Source: an uncultured Pseudomonadales bacterium
GTDB taxonomy: Bacteria; Pseudomonadota; Gammaproteobacteria; Pseudomonadales; Azotimanducaceae
Direction of reading: 5' to 3'
DNA length: 64,000 nucleotides
NCBI GenBank assembly: GCA_958296165.1
Contig: OY282447.1
Span: 1,054,001 to 1,118,000, forward strand
In this document: positions 55,233 to 63,273 of the stretch, piece after piece
Position numbering within the stretch: position 1 is the stretch's first letter
Layout of the letters: every line of letters begins with the position of its first letter
The notes under the pieces: model-generated
What the model was told of the DNA's origin: nothing
What the model saw: only the letters and a program-made list of their open reading frames with translations
Databases searched by the model: none
Position numbers and translations under genes: made by a program

Positions 55233-56776
55233 GTGACATCTCAGGCAGACCGAATTCGAGAGCACGTAGTAAGACAGTTGGCATCTCTCGCCAAGACTCG
55301 CGGATGCTTGCTCGCTATTCGTTCGGGAGATGTCGTGCATAGCATGGGCCTGGTCAATCGAACGCCCGCCGTTTGCAGTGTGCTTGAAGGGACGAAGTTC
55401 CAGCGAATGGCAGGTCTTGAACTTGCCGACCGAGATGGACCGGCGCCAAGCACGACGACCACCTACTTGTATAGGCAGCTACGCCCAATCGCCGCCACGC
55501 CTTCAGAGATAGGCGAACCCACAGGACAAAGAACGCGACAGCCGGTTCTGCGAACCATCTCGGCACGTCGCACGGATGTGTCTGCGGGCCCCATTGCGCC
55601 GCCAGAAGCCGACTTGTGCTTTGTGTCCTGCGTTGCAAAGAAGCTTGCCCGCCCGGCAGCTGCGAAAGATCTCTATACGTCGCCCTGGTTTGTAAAGGCG
55701 CGTCGCCTCGTCGAGGCCCAAGGCTGGCCTTGGTTCATCCTCTCTGCAAAATATGGCTTAGTGGCTCCAGAGGAGGAAGTCGCGCACTACGAAAAGACGC
55801 TGAACGACATGGGCGTCGCCGAGCGGCGGGACTGGGCTAGGAAAGTGCTGGAGGCCCTTGAGCCTCATTTGGCAGGAGTGCAGTCCGTCGTCTTCCTCGC
55901 AGGGCAAAACTACCGGGAGTTCTTAGCACCTGAGTTGCGCAGCCGCGGAATCGACGTACATGTGCCCATGCAAGGATTGGGCACGGCAGTTGCGTTGGCT
56001 CGACAGAGCCGCCTCGTGAGCAAGCCGCCGCGCTCGGATCGAATAGCCCATACCGTCCACTTCTACGACCTACTCCAGCAGTTGGCGGCTGGCCTCGGCT
56101 TTCGCCGGCTTGTCGACTGCAACGGCCGCATGGACTGGCCGCAGCGCGGCGTGTACTTCTTCTTCGAGCCGGGCGAATCACGCGCCCTGTCAGGTGTTGG
56201 CGATAGCGTGGTGCGCATCGGTACGCACGCACTAACGGACGGTTCCCGCTCCACATTGTGGCAGCGGCTTTCGCAGCACCGCGGCAGCGCCAAGAGCGGC
56301 GGCGGCAACCATCGCGGTTCCATCTTTCGCTTGCTTCTCGGCCTAGCGCTGGCGCGACGCGGGGACTGCGTGCCGCCACGCTCGTGGGGAGTCGGCGCCG
56401 ATCCTGGCGCTGCCGCACGCAAGCTGGGCTAGGTTCACGTGCAGCAGTGAAGGAGGCGGAGGCGGACTTGGAACGGCGAGTTAGCGCCTACATCGGCGAA
56501 ATGCCCTTCCTGTGGTTGAACGTACCAGATGCCCCAAGCCCAGCCAGCACTCGTGGGCGGATCGAACGCAACGCCATCGCGCTACTCAGCCACGCACGCA
56601 CGCCTGCCGCCGACTGTCCTTCCGCCGACTGGCTCGGCGCACACAGCGACCGGCCACGAGTGCGCGCGTCTGGGCTGTGGAACAACAACCATGTCGATGA
56701 AGGCTATGACGCGGCTTTCCTTGACGAACTGGGCACGCTGATCGATGCGGCTCTGAGCATGACCCATTTGCCATAA
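55233..56776 (+). pseudogene. DUF6884 plus GIY-YIG-like protein, frameshifted
   Basis: A GTG start at 55233 opens an N-terminal segment, then a DUF6884-type domain (LCFVSCVAKKLARPAAAKDL, WFILSAKYGLVAPEEEVAHY). A GIY-YIG-like nuclease region follows (RGVYFFFEPGE, VVRIGTHALT, LWQRLSQHRG, GNHRGSIFRLLLG). The frame stops at 56432. The continuation in another frame (AAVKEAEADLERRVSAYIGE to SGLWNNNHVDEGYD, stop 56776) fits the same family, so one base seems lost near 56425-56432. Possibly a defence or DNA-damage protein, now split. Confidence 0.78.
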
Positions 56777-56818
56777 AACAGCCTATCTTTCTGACTGAAT
56801 TAATGTAAATTAAGCGCT

Positions 56819-58042
56819 ATGGCTGAAGGTGCCTACATACCGCAGGCCCAGCTTGGCCGGTTGGCTAGCGTGGTGGCACCTGGCAAGGTGGCCGTGCTGT
56901 ACGGCCCGCGGCGTGTCGGCAAGACCACGCTGATACGTCGCTACGTGCGCGTGTACGCGCCGGACGCGATGGTCGTGACGGGCGAAGACATCGCCGTGCG
57001 CGAATATCTCGAATCCCAGTCCGTTGCCAAGCTGCGCGAATTCGTCGGCGATCGGCGCACGCTGGTAGTGGACGAGGCCCAGCATGTGCGGCAGATCGGG
57101 CTGAACCTGAAACTGCTGGTGGACCATGTGGATGGCCTGCGCATCGTCGCTACCGGCTCATCTTCATTCGACTTGGCGGCACAAACCGGCGAACCGTTGA
57201 CCGGTCGCAAGACAACGCTGCTGCTCCTGCCGCTAGCGCAGTTGGAACTGGCACCGGTGGAATCAGCCCACGAGACGCGAACCAATCTGCAAGCCCGCCT
57301 GCTCTACGGCACCTACCCGGAAGTCGTCCTGCTCGCATCCAACGAAAGGCGCGAGGAATACCTGCGCGAACTCATCTCCTCCTACCTATTCAAGGACGTG
57401 CTGCAGCTGGAGGGCATTCGACACACGGCCAAGCTGACGCTGTTGCTGCAACTGCTCGCCTTGCAGATTGGCAAGGATGTATCCATCAGCGAACTGGCTT
57501 CCAGCGTTGGTATGAACAAGAACACCGTAGACCGGTACTTGGACTTGCTGGAGAAAGCCTATGTGATCTACAGCCGATACGGCTTCAGCCGCAACCTTCG
57601 CAAAGAGATCACGAAGAACCGCCGCTACTACTTCTACGACAACGGCGTACGCAACGGCCTCATCAGCAACTTCAATCCCCTCACGCTGCGCGACGACGCC
57701 CGCGCTCTTTGGGAGAACTATGTGCTAGCCGAGCGGACGAAGTACAACCTTTACACCGGCCGCTACGCGACGAGCTACTTCTGGCGCACCTACGACCGAC
57801 AGGAAATTGACTTGGTGGAAGACTATGCCGGGCAACTGACGGCAGCCGAGATGAAATGGTCGCCTAGAAGGGTGCCGCGGGTGCCGGGCGGATGGAGAAG
57901 TGCCTATCCGGAGAGCACGTTCCAAGTCGTGCATCCGGGGAATTACATAGGGTTCGTGACGAATGGTGGGGAAGACGGGCAGCTAAGGATCGCCACATCG
58001 AGCTCGTTCAAGTTCGTTGATAGCACATTCCACTTCCGTTAG
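56819..58042 (+). CDS. AAA ATPase with DUF4143 domain
   Basis: A 407-residue ATPase: Walker A VLYGPRRVGKTTLIRRY (residues ~26-42), Walker B TLVVDEAQHV, a sensor segment RIVATGSSSFDLAAQ, a winged helix (ISELASSVGMNKNTVDRYLD) and a C-terminal DUF4143 part ending with nuclease-like RQEIDLVEDYAGQLTAAEMK. Such proteins are common in accessory regions; the substrate is unknown. AT-rich sequence upstream may contain the promoter. It is intact, unlike the 34025-35292 relative. Confidence 0.9.
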   Translation: MAEGAYIPQAQLGRLASVVAPGKVAVLYGPRRVGKTTLIRRYVRVYAPDAMVVTGEDIAVREYLESQSVAKLREFVGDRRTLVVDEAQHVRQIGLNLKLLVDHVDGLRIVATGSSSFDLAAQTGEPLTGRKTTLLLLPLAQLELAPVESAHETRTNLQARLLYGTYPEVVLLASNERREEYLRELISSYLFKDVLQLEGIRHTAKLTLLLQLLALQIGKDVSISELASSVGMNKNTVDRYLDLLEKAYVIYSRYGFSRNLRKEITKNRRYYFYDNGVRNGLISNFNPLTLRDDARALWENYVLAERTKYNLYTGRYATSYFWRTYDRQEIDLVEDYAGQLTAAEMKWSPRRVPRVPGGWRSAYPESTFQVVHPGNYIGFVTNGGEDGQLRIATSSSFKFVDSTFHFR

Positions 58043-58061
58043 ACGCGGCAACAGAAAGACG

Positions 58062-58141
58062 CAGTTGCCGTGCATGGTTCGCGCAAAGACTTGGACGCAG
58101 GGCTTGTGGCCAAGATCAAGAGAGATCTGGAGCTAGAGTAA
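58062..58141 (+). pseudogene. hicA C-terminal remnant
   Basis: The last ~25 codons of a HicA-type toxin (VAVHGSRKDLDAGLVAKIKR then DLELE, stop 58139-58141) directly follow the ATPase gene. The N-terminal catalytic part is absent. The stop overlaps the next hicB start by one base, as in an intact hicAB pair. Confidence 0.7.
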
Positions 58142-58510
58142 TGCTCTCGTATTCAATCCATTTGGAGCCGGATGACAACGGCACCTTCTTGGTCACTTGC
58201 GCGGATTTCCCGGAACTCACGACCTTTGGCGAAGATCGCGACGAAGCGCTGGCCCGAGCGCTCGATGCGCTCGAGGAAGCGATTGCGGCCCGTATGGACG
58301 AGCGGGAAGATATACCGGTGCCATCTCGAGGCAATGACCGCGTTGCCCTACCAGCCTTGTCGGCAGTTAAGGTTATTCTTTATCAAGAGATGCGAAGCCA
58401 AAACATCGGCAAGGCCGAATTGGGGCGACGTCTCGGTTGGCCGCTCTCCAAGGTGGACCATGTGCTAGGCCTGCAACACAGATCGCGTTTGGATCGAGTT
58501 GCGGATCAGA
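58141..58510 (+). pseudogene. HicB-type antitoxin with replaced C-terminus
   Basis: The first ~120 residues are a normal HicB (YSIHLEPDDNGTFLVTCADF, FGEDRDEALARALDALEEAI) with an XRE-like helix-turn-helix (KAELGRRLGWPLSKVDHVLG). Similarity stops near 58505. The frame stays open to 58848, but through sequence belonging to an unrelated gene on the other strand, so the 235-residue product would be a chimera. The partner hicA is also truncated. Confidence 0.75.
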
Positions 58511-58800
58511 TGAACGACGCGGGTCTGGACCAGCGTCTGCGGATAGGCCGTCTCGATGGCTTCCGTCAAGTCCCGTGCGTTTCCTGTCTCAAGGTCAAGC
58601 GCCGACAGGGTGCGAGATTCGCCGGCGGCCAGCGTCAAGGTCGCCGGCCCGGCCCAGGTCTCTTGGTCGTCATAGCCATGCATTTCCACGCTTTCGGCGT
58701 CCGTCCCGGTGTTGACAAGGCGCAGTCTGCTGACTTGACGGCTGTTGCTTCCGGGGTTGAACGTTTGCGCCACAGTAACCGTTCGCCATTTGATGACCAT
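58510..58800 (-). pseudogene. Fragment of a secreted beta-rich protein
   Basis: The minus-strand frame (58465-58800) contains VAQTFNPGSNSRQVSRLRLV, NTGTDAESVEMHGYDDQ and TLTLAAGESRTLSALDLETG, resembling the C-terminal repeats of large secreted or cadherin-like proteins. Neither the rest of such a gene nor a proper start is nearby. It is joined head-on to the truncated hicB. Confidence 0.55.
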
Positions 58801-59131
58801 TGGCCACCCCCACCGGGGCGCTCCCTCTTAATGTCCGAAAGGTGGTGATCCCCTGATCCCCCCTGATCCCCAGGGCGATTGCATTTGGGAATCTTTGGTG
58901 GGTTACGTGGCCAAACAGCCCCCGGCCGGGCCGATTTCACCTCCAAAACGCCCGAAATGGGTCTGACAAGACGGTTTTTGAGGGGTCGCTTGCCACTGTT
59001 CGGCGTGCGTTTGGGCGACGAGACGACATTTTATGTCCTAATGCAATCGCCCTGCCCTGATCCCCTACACATCGTCGAGTAACACGGGCACTGTGATACG
59101 CTGGCCCGAAGCGCGCTACGAGGATAGGACG

Positions 59132-59365
59132 ATGACCCTTGAGCAAGCCGTGTGGGTGGACCCGGGGCGCATGAGCGGCGCACCATGTTTCCGAGGCAGC
59201 CGCCTGCCGGTACAGCAATTGTTCGACTGGCTCGCAGATGGCGTGTCGCTGGACGAGTTCATTGAGGATTTCCAGATTGACAGGGCCGCCGCGGAGACAG
59301 TCTTGTGCGCGGCTGGTGCCGAGCTTTGTCGCCTGACGGCGCTCAGCGTGCGGCCCGCGGAGTGA
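59132..59365 (+). CDS. DUF433-family antitoxin
   Basis: A 77-residue protein with WVDPGRMSGAPCFRGSRLPV and LFDWLADGVSLDEFIEDF, the hallmark of DUF433 antitoxins, which have a helix-turn-helix fold. ATG 59132 follows GAGGATAGG. The stop overlaps the GTG start of the DUF5615 toxin gene (GTGA). The toxin gene is cut by an IS, so this antitoxin is probably an orphan. The 283 bases upstream (58849-59131) show no gene. Confidence 0.88.
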   Translation: MTLEQAVWVDPGRMSGAPCFRGSRLPVQQLFDWLADGVSLDEFIEDFQIDRAAAETVLCAAGAELCRLTALSVRPAE

Positions 59366-59508
59366 GAGTTCTGCTCGACGTCGGCATTTCGCCGCGCGTG
59401 CGATCAGATCTTGCGGATGCCTTGGATGGAGCAGTTGTTGAGAGCGCGACATATCGAGGCTGGCATACGCTCCGAAACGGCGAACTGCTGAGGCTGGCAA
59501 AGCAGCAT
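59362..59508 (+). pseudogene. DUF5615 PIN-like toxin, truncated by an IS
   Basis: The N-terminal ~49 residues of a DUF5615 PIN-like nuclease (VLLDVGISPRVRSDLADALD, RGWHTLRNGELLRLAKQHG) remain. The expected continuation with the second acidic cluster is missing, because IS4-derived sequence begins at about 59509. No 3' half was found after the IS remnant. Confidence 0.82.
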
Positions 59509-60607
59509 GGCCGAGGAGGTCACCGAGAGGTCGGCGCTCGAACAGATTGAGTTGGAGAAGGCGCAGGATTTCGGCGCGGCTCCAGCCGAGGCGGCTGGCG
59601 AACTTGAGATGGGACACCAGCAGGTACATGCACATGGCGATCCAGAGCTGCGTCATGACCGCGTTGCGCGAGGCGCCCACGAAGCTCTTCACCTTCAGGT
59701 TCCGCTTGATCCACTTGAAGAACAGCTCCACCTGCCAGCGCGACCTGCAGATGTCCGCGATCGTCTTCGCCGACAGCTGGAAGTTGGTCGTCAGGAGGAC
59801 GCAGCGCTTCCCGGTCTCCAGGTCGCGGCAGCCGATCCGCCGCAGCCGGCGCGGGCGCCGCCGGCGCCCGCGCGCGCTCGTGAACTCGATGGTCTGGTCG
59901 GACGTGACGCCCTGCCGCCGGTTCGCTCCGCGCCGCTCCACGACTCGGTGCCCGATCCCCTTCTTGAGCCGCGTCACCAGGAAGACCCCTTGCAGAATCA
60001 ACGAGTTGATCCACTCGAAGTCCAGATGCGCCCGATCCGCCGCGACGATGCTCCCCTTCGGCAGGCGCAGCGTCCGCGCCACTTCGATGTCCGACGTCCG
60101 GCCCTCCGTCACGGCCGCGAACGTCGGCAGACGGCCCTCGTGATCCATCCCCGCGTGAACCTTCAGCGCCCCCTTCGCGCGCCGGAACTTCGCCCACGGA
60201 AACATCGACAGGCACAGGTCGATCACCGTCGCGTCCAGCGAGTACAGCTTGTTCTTGAACCTGAACCCGTGGCCCGGCGACGACGCCTGGCAGCGCGACG
60301 GCAGCCGCCCGAACAGCGCCTCGCACGGTTCCCACGGCTTGTCCGCGTTCACCCGCGACGGCGACGACCTCGACACCTCGCCAGCGCCCAGGCGGCACGG
60401 CTTGCGCGACTGCGCCGACAGGTTCGACACGATGTCCCGCAAGCTGCTCCGCCCCGCCAGCTGCGCCATCCCCATCGCCACGAACTGGCTCCACCGCGTC
60501 AGCTTGCGCGCCTTGCGGCCCGATCCGTGCTCCCTCGCCAGCCCCTCGAACTCATGTCTCGGCACCAGCTTGAGCAGCTGTGCGAATACCGTGCCATTGT
60601 GCGCCAC
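59509..60607 (-). pseudogene. IS4-family transposase lacking its C-terminus
   Basis: The N-terminus LLKLVPRHEFEGLAREHGSG, the RFKNKLYSLDATVIDLCLSM strand (first Asp), KGSIVAADRAHLDFEWINSL (second Asp) and SRWQVELFFKWIKRNLKVKS (the YREK-like Glu region) are typical of IS4. About 366 codons remain, ending at LFERRPLGDLLG. The frame then continues into unrelated sequence to 58937, which would make a chimeric 556-residue product. Confidence 0.85.
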
Positions 60608-60716
60608 GGGCTTGGATCTCCTGTGTTCCGATTGGTTTTCTCAGAACACGATCTTAGCAGCGCAGGACGATCCAAGCCCTCTTTCACTTCCCTGTTAATG
60701 GGACAGCAATGAGGAA
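59509..60716. mobile_element. IS4-family element, 3'-truncated
   Basis: About 1.2 kb of an IS4-family element. Its right end is probably at ctgttaatgggacagcaatg (to about 60716); the left end is lost together with the last transposase codons. No matching inverted repeat or target duplication was found. It sits inside the DUF5615 gene. Confidence 0.75.
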
Positions 60717-60837
60717 GAATAAAGGCGCTTTTTCGAACGAATCGCAAAGTAACGAGTATCCGCAAGCCATCTGTTTTGGCGTGATTCTTTGGGGTTGTTG
60801 GCTTGCGGGTGTTGCTTGTCCGCGCCGCTCGGGGCTG

Positions 60838-61195
60838 CCCATGTCGCCACGGCCTAGGTCGATGTCGTCGGCCAAGGTGAGCGTCACGGCCATCGGCGGG
60901 GGGCCTCATCCAAAATGCCATCCATGGTGACGATGCGCGTCACGCTGGATGTTCGGCGGGAGGGCAGCGCGAGCACCGCGTCGCCGGGGCGCACCACGCC
61001 GCGGGCCACCGTGCCGCTGTAGCCGCGGAAGGAGGCGTCTGGCCGGTTGCCGCGCTGCACCGCCATGCGGAAATGCGCGAGGTCTATCGCTGCGCCGACC
61101 GGCACGTTTCCAACAGTGCATGAGGGTGGCGCCCGATACCACGGCATGTTCGCCGATGACTGCACCACGTTGTCGTTGCGGGGCCATGCCCCAAA
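60838..61195 (-). pseudogene. cysN (sulfate adenylyltransferase subunit 1) fragment
   Basis: Pieces of the CysN beta-barrel region are visible: DNVVQSSANMPWY, VGAAIDLAHFRMAVQ, NRPDASFRGYSGTVARGVVR with PGDAVLALPSRR, RIVTMDGILDEA, and in another frame AVTLTLADDIDLGRGDM. At least two frame changes occur, one in a C-run near 60895. The rest of cysN and cysD is absent, so this is a decayed, transferred fragment. Confidence 0.75.
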
Positions 61196-61219
61196 TAGCC
61201 CTGTACGCGGCAGAGCCAC

Positions 61220-61297
61220 CGTGTGGACGATCTCTTGCGAGAGCGCCGCCCCGCCCGGCTTCATGGCAGCGGAATTCGGCGTGCGCTCCACCAGCAC
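61220..61297 (-). pseudogene. Degenerate second copy of the small-ORF sequence
   Basis: LVERTPNSAAMKPGGAALSQ followed by EIVH closely matches residues 23-46 of the 52-residue protein at 61946-62104. It is fused to cysN-derived sequence and lacks the proper start. It indicates an earlier duplication of this small module. The bases to 61417 show nothing further. Confidence 0.6.
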
Positions 61298-61417
61298 ACG
61301 ACAACTAATAGATTTGATCCAGCTGTCGACAGCGATGCTGCTTCGCCCATGGCACTGGCGTCAGGGGGCATCTGTGGTAGGTACGTGGCATCCTGGTCCG
61401 CGCCGGCTCTCCCGTCG

Positions 61418-61624
61418 TCAGAGTTCCGACTCTTCGATCTTCGCCACCTTCATCATCTTGCGCTGTAGGCCGATCTTTAGGTCGGCGTTCCCGTGAACGG
61501 GCACGGACATCCGGTGTGGCATGTCGTCCCTCATGTAGACGTGATGACTGCCGTTGACGCGAACAAGCCTCCAACCCCTTGCTTCCAACAGTCGGCAGAA
61601 TCGCCTGCCGCTAACAGCCTTCAC
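61418..61624 (-). CDS. hicA: HicA-type toxin
   Basis: A 68-residue Hic[21 protein letters not shown] leads into GSHHVYMRD with the catalytic histidine (~residue 27), then [20 protein letters not shown]. The GTG start at 61624 overlaps the hicB stop (GTGA), and the order hicB-hicA is the reverse of the two other complete loci here. It is the last gene of a chain of four overlapping frames. Confidence 0.88.
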   Translation of the reverse strand: MKAVSGRRFCRLLEARGWRLVRVNGSHHVYMRDDMPHRMSVPVHGNADLKIGLQRKMMKVAKIEESEL

Positions 61625-61824
61625 ACGGCGATTTCCAATACGCTGTCGGTGTCGGATACGAGACAGTCGCGGACATCCACCGACAGGCAACCTTCTACTG
61701 CTTCCTGAACATTGGCGAGCAAGTCTTCGACGGTCTCCGCTTGCGTCATGCAGCCTGGTATGGCTGGGACCTCCGCCCAATAGCCACCTTCCTCGGCGTG
61801 GTGGACTACAACTTTGAGTTTCAT
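61621..61824 (-). CDS. hicB: HicB-type antitoxin (short form)
   Basis: A 67-residue HicB consisting only of the RNase-H-like fold ([40 protein letters not shown]). There is no DNA-binding domain, so transcriptional control may come from elsewhere. It overlaps hicA downstream and the 42-codon frame upstream (ATGA). A remnant of a second copy is at 62150-62213. Confidence 0.88.
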   Translation of the reverse strand: MKLKVVVHHAEEGGYWAEVPAIPGCMTQAETVEDLLANVQEAVEGCLSVDVRDCLVSDTDSVLEIAV

Positions 61825-61949
61825 GTGTTCTCCTGATTGTTGCCTGCTACTGCCTTCTGGGCCAAAGAGCCAATGCGACGCGCTTCATGCCAGTGCGGCG
61901 CGTGTCGCGCGTGAATCGCAGCCAACGCAGTGTCCAGATCAGCGCTCAT
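61821..61949 (-). CDS. Small protein of unknown function (42 aa)
   Basis: A short frame ([20 protein letters not shown] ...) without recognised domain. Its stop overlaps the hicB ATG and its start overlaps the upstream 52-residue frame, both as ATGA, which supports real coupled translation. It could simply be a spacer that couples the flanking genes. Confidence 0.45.
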   Translation of the reverse strand: MSADLDTALAAIHARHAPHWHEARRIGSLAQKAVAGNNQENT

Positions 61950-62104
61950 ATTCGCATGACTACCAAGTGGACGATCTCTTGCGAGAGAGCCGCCGCCCCC
62001 GCCTTCACAGCAGCGGACTTCTGCGTGCGCTCGACCAGCTTGCGGCGCACCGCCTGCGACTTCTTCCCTTCCAAGATGCGCTGCTTGGCTTCCTTTTCCT
62101 GCAT
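61946..62104 (-). CDS. Small basic protein of unknown function (52 aa)
   Basis: Encoded in MQEKEAKQRILEGKKSQAVR followed by RKLVERTQKSAAVKAGAAAL and a short end. It is strongly basic and helical in character and could bind nucleic acid. AGGGAGAGGGA directly precedes the ATG. The stop overlaps the next start (ATGA). A degenerate second copy exists at 61220-61297, evidence that the sequence is a conserved unit. No family is recognised. Confidence 0.6.
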   Translation of the reverse strand: MQEKEAKQRILEGKKSQAVRRKLVERTQKSAAVKAGAAALSQEIVHLVVMRI

Positions 62105-62149
62105 TCCCTCTCCCTAGCCCTAGATGGCTGCGCACACGATATTAGTGGA

Positions 62150-62213
62150 TTGATGCGATTGTTCATCCACCGATAAGCAACCTACCACCGCTTCTCGAAC
62201 ATTGGCGAGCAAG
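62150..62213 (-). pseudogene. hicB remnant
   Basis: LLANVREAVVGCLSVDEQS matches the [16 protein letters not shown] segment of hicB at 61621-61824. Only this middle piece remains, just upstream of the intact small-ORF/hicBA module. The sequence between it and the PIN toxin gene (62214-62334) shows no gene. Confidence 0.7.
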
Positions 62214-62334
62214 CGTTATGCAGCGTACTCCGTGCTGGGTGAGGACATCGCCGCGCAGCTAAACCTAGACCCGCCTTGGCCGTGTCTGGGCGAACCACAT
62301 ATTGCCGCCTTGACGCGCGTTCGCGTAGGAGCAG

Positions 62335-62718
62335 CTATGCGGCGGCAATGTCGGTTCGTGCAAAATCGTTGCCCTTGAACAGTAACGGTTCGCTCGTCGT
62401 GCGGGCGAGCGCGTACGCGAAGCAATCGCCGAAGTTCAACGCCGCCGGGTGGTTGCCTTTGCCAAAGCGGCGCCAAGCGTCGCGCGCGGCCTCAAGCTGA
62501 GCTACTGTAACCGGTGCTGTTGTAATTTCGGCGCTGGCGAGAAAGGCATCCAACGTGTTGCCCGCCGCTCTTCCGCCTCGGCTCTCCAACACCATCGCCG
62601 CTTCGAGCACATTGGCGACCGACATGCGACAGCGCGATTCGGCGATCAGCGCTTCGAACCGGGACGCCTCATCTTCACGGAATAGCACCGCCAACAGTGC
62701 GGAAGTGTCCACGATCAC
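62335..62718 (-). CDS. vapC: VapC-type PIN toxin
   Basis: A 127-residue PIN ribonuclease with all four acidic sites visible: VDTSALLAVLF (Asp near residue 4), NVLEAAMVLESRG (Glu), NFGDCFAYALA (Asp) and LLFKGNDFARTD (Asp). It probably cleaves tRNA or rRNA like other VapC toxins. GTG 62718 overlaps the antitoxin stop by 4 bases (GTGA). The longer frame to 62796 lies in the antitoxin gene. Confidence 0.9.
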   Translation of the reverse strand: MIVDTSALLAVLFREDEASRFEALIAESRCRMSVANVLEAAMVLESRGGRAAGNTLDAFLASAEITTAPVTVAQLEAARDAWRRFGKGNHPAALNFGDCFAYALARTTSEPLLFKGNDFARTDIAAA

Positions 62719-62972
62719 TGAGGCAGCCCTTGCTCGTTGTAGAGGAGGTCGCCATGCTCCGCGGACGAAACGCCCGGCCCCACCAGCGCGGCGCAACGCT
62801 CCGCGATGGCACGCATCTCGCGCAGTCGCGCCGCCGTGCCGCGCAACCTCGACTCACGTTCCAAGCGTTCGCGCAGAGCCTGCGTAATGGCACCGGTCTT
62901 GGTCTCGCCCATAAGCCGCGCCAGCTCGCTGGCCAGCCGGCACGTCTCCTCATTCTTGATGTTGAGTCCCAT
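62715..62972 (-). CDS. vapB: VapB-type antitoxin
   Basis: An 85-residue antitoxin of the short ribbon-helix-helix-like VapB group (MGLNIKNEETCRLASELARL, MGETKTGAITQALRERLERE) with a flexible C-terminal toxin-binding tail. ATG 62972 is chosen; an upstream frame to 63056 has no family similarity. It precedes vapC in the standard order. Confidence 0.88.
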   Translation of the reverse strand: MGLNIKNEETCRLASELARLMGETKTGAITQALRERLERESRLRGTAARLREMRAIAERCAALVGPGVSSAEHGDLLYNEQGLPQ

Positions 62973-63273
62973 CCGTCGACTGCCAAGGGTATAAAGGATG
63001 TAGAAACTATACCATGCTGCCGCGCCACTGCTTCGTTTCAGCAGCGGGCAGCGCACCCAACACGGTGGTCATCTGGAACTGGCGGTCTGTGCCGGTGGTC
63101 TCGCCGGCACCAGTTCTGGTCGATCGACGCTAGGGCGTTGGTGACTTACTCTGGGCTTAGGCATACTGGCGCTTACAGGAAGAGGCGGTTGCGCTTGTCT
63201 TGGTCGACTGGCGCGGGTCGTGGCCAGATCGAGCGACCGGGTTCGGGTAGTAGCCGCAGGAGCTTGGATCGGA

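Noticed and set aside
58141-58848. A 235-residue HicB antitoxin
   Set aside because: Only the first ~120 residues are HicB; the rest reads through a fragment of another gene on the opposite strand.
58937-60607. A 556-residue IS4 transposase
   Set aside because: Family similarity ends at about 59509; the remaining codons are antisense to the DUF433 and DUF5615 genes.
63097-63118. Terminator at gtgccgg...ccggcac
   Set aside because: The 7-base stem is not followed by a T run, so it is not a convincing terminator.
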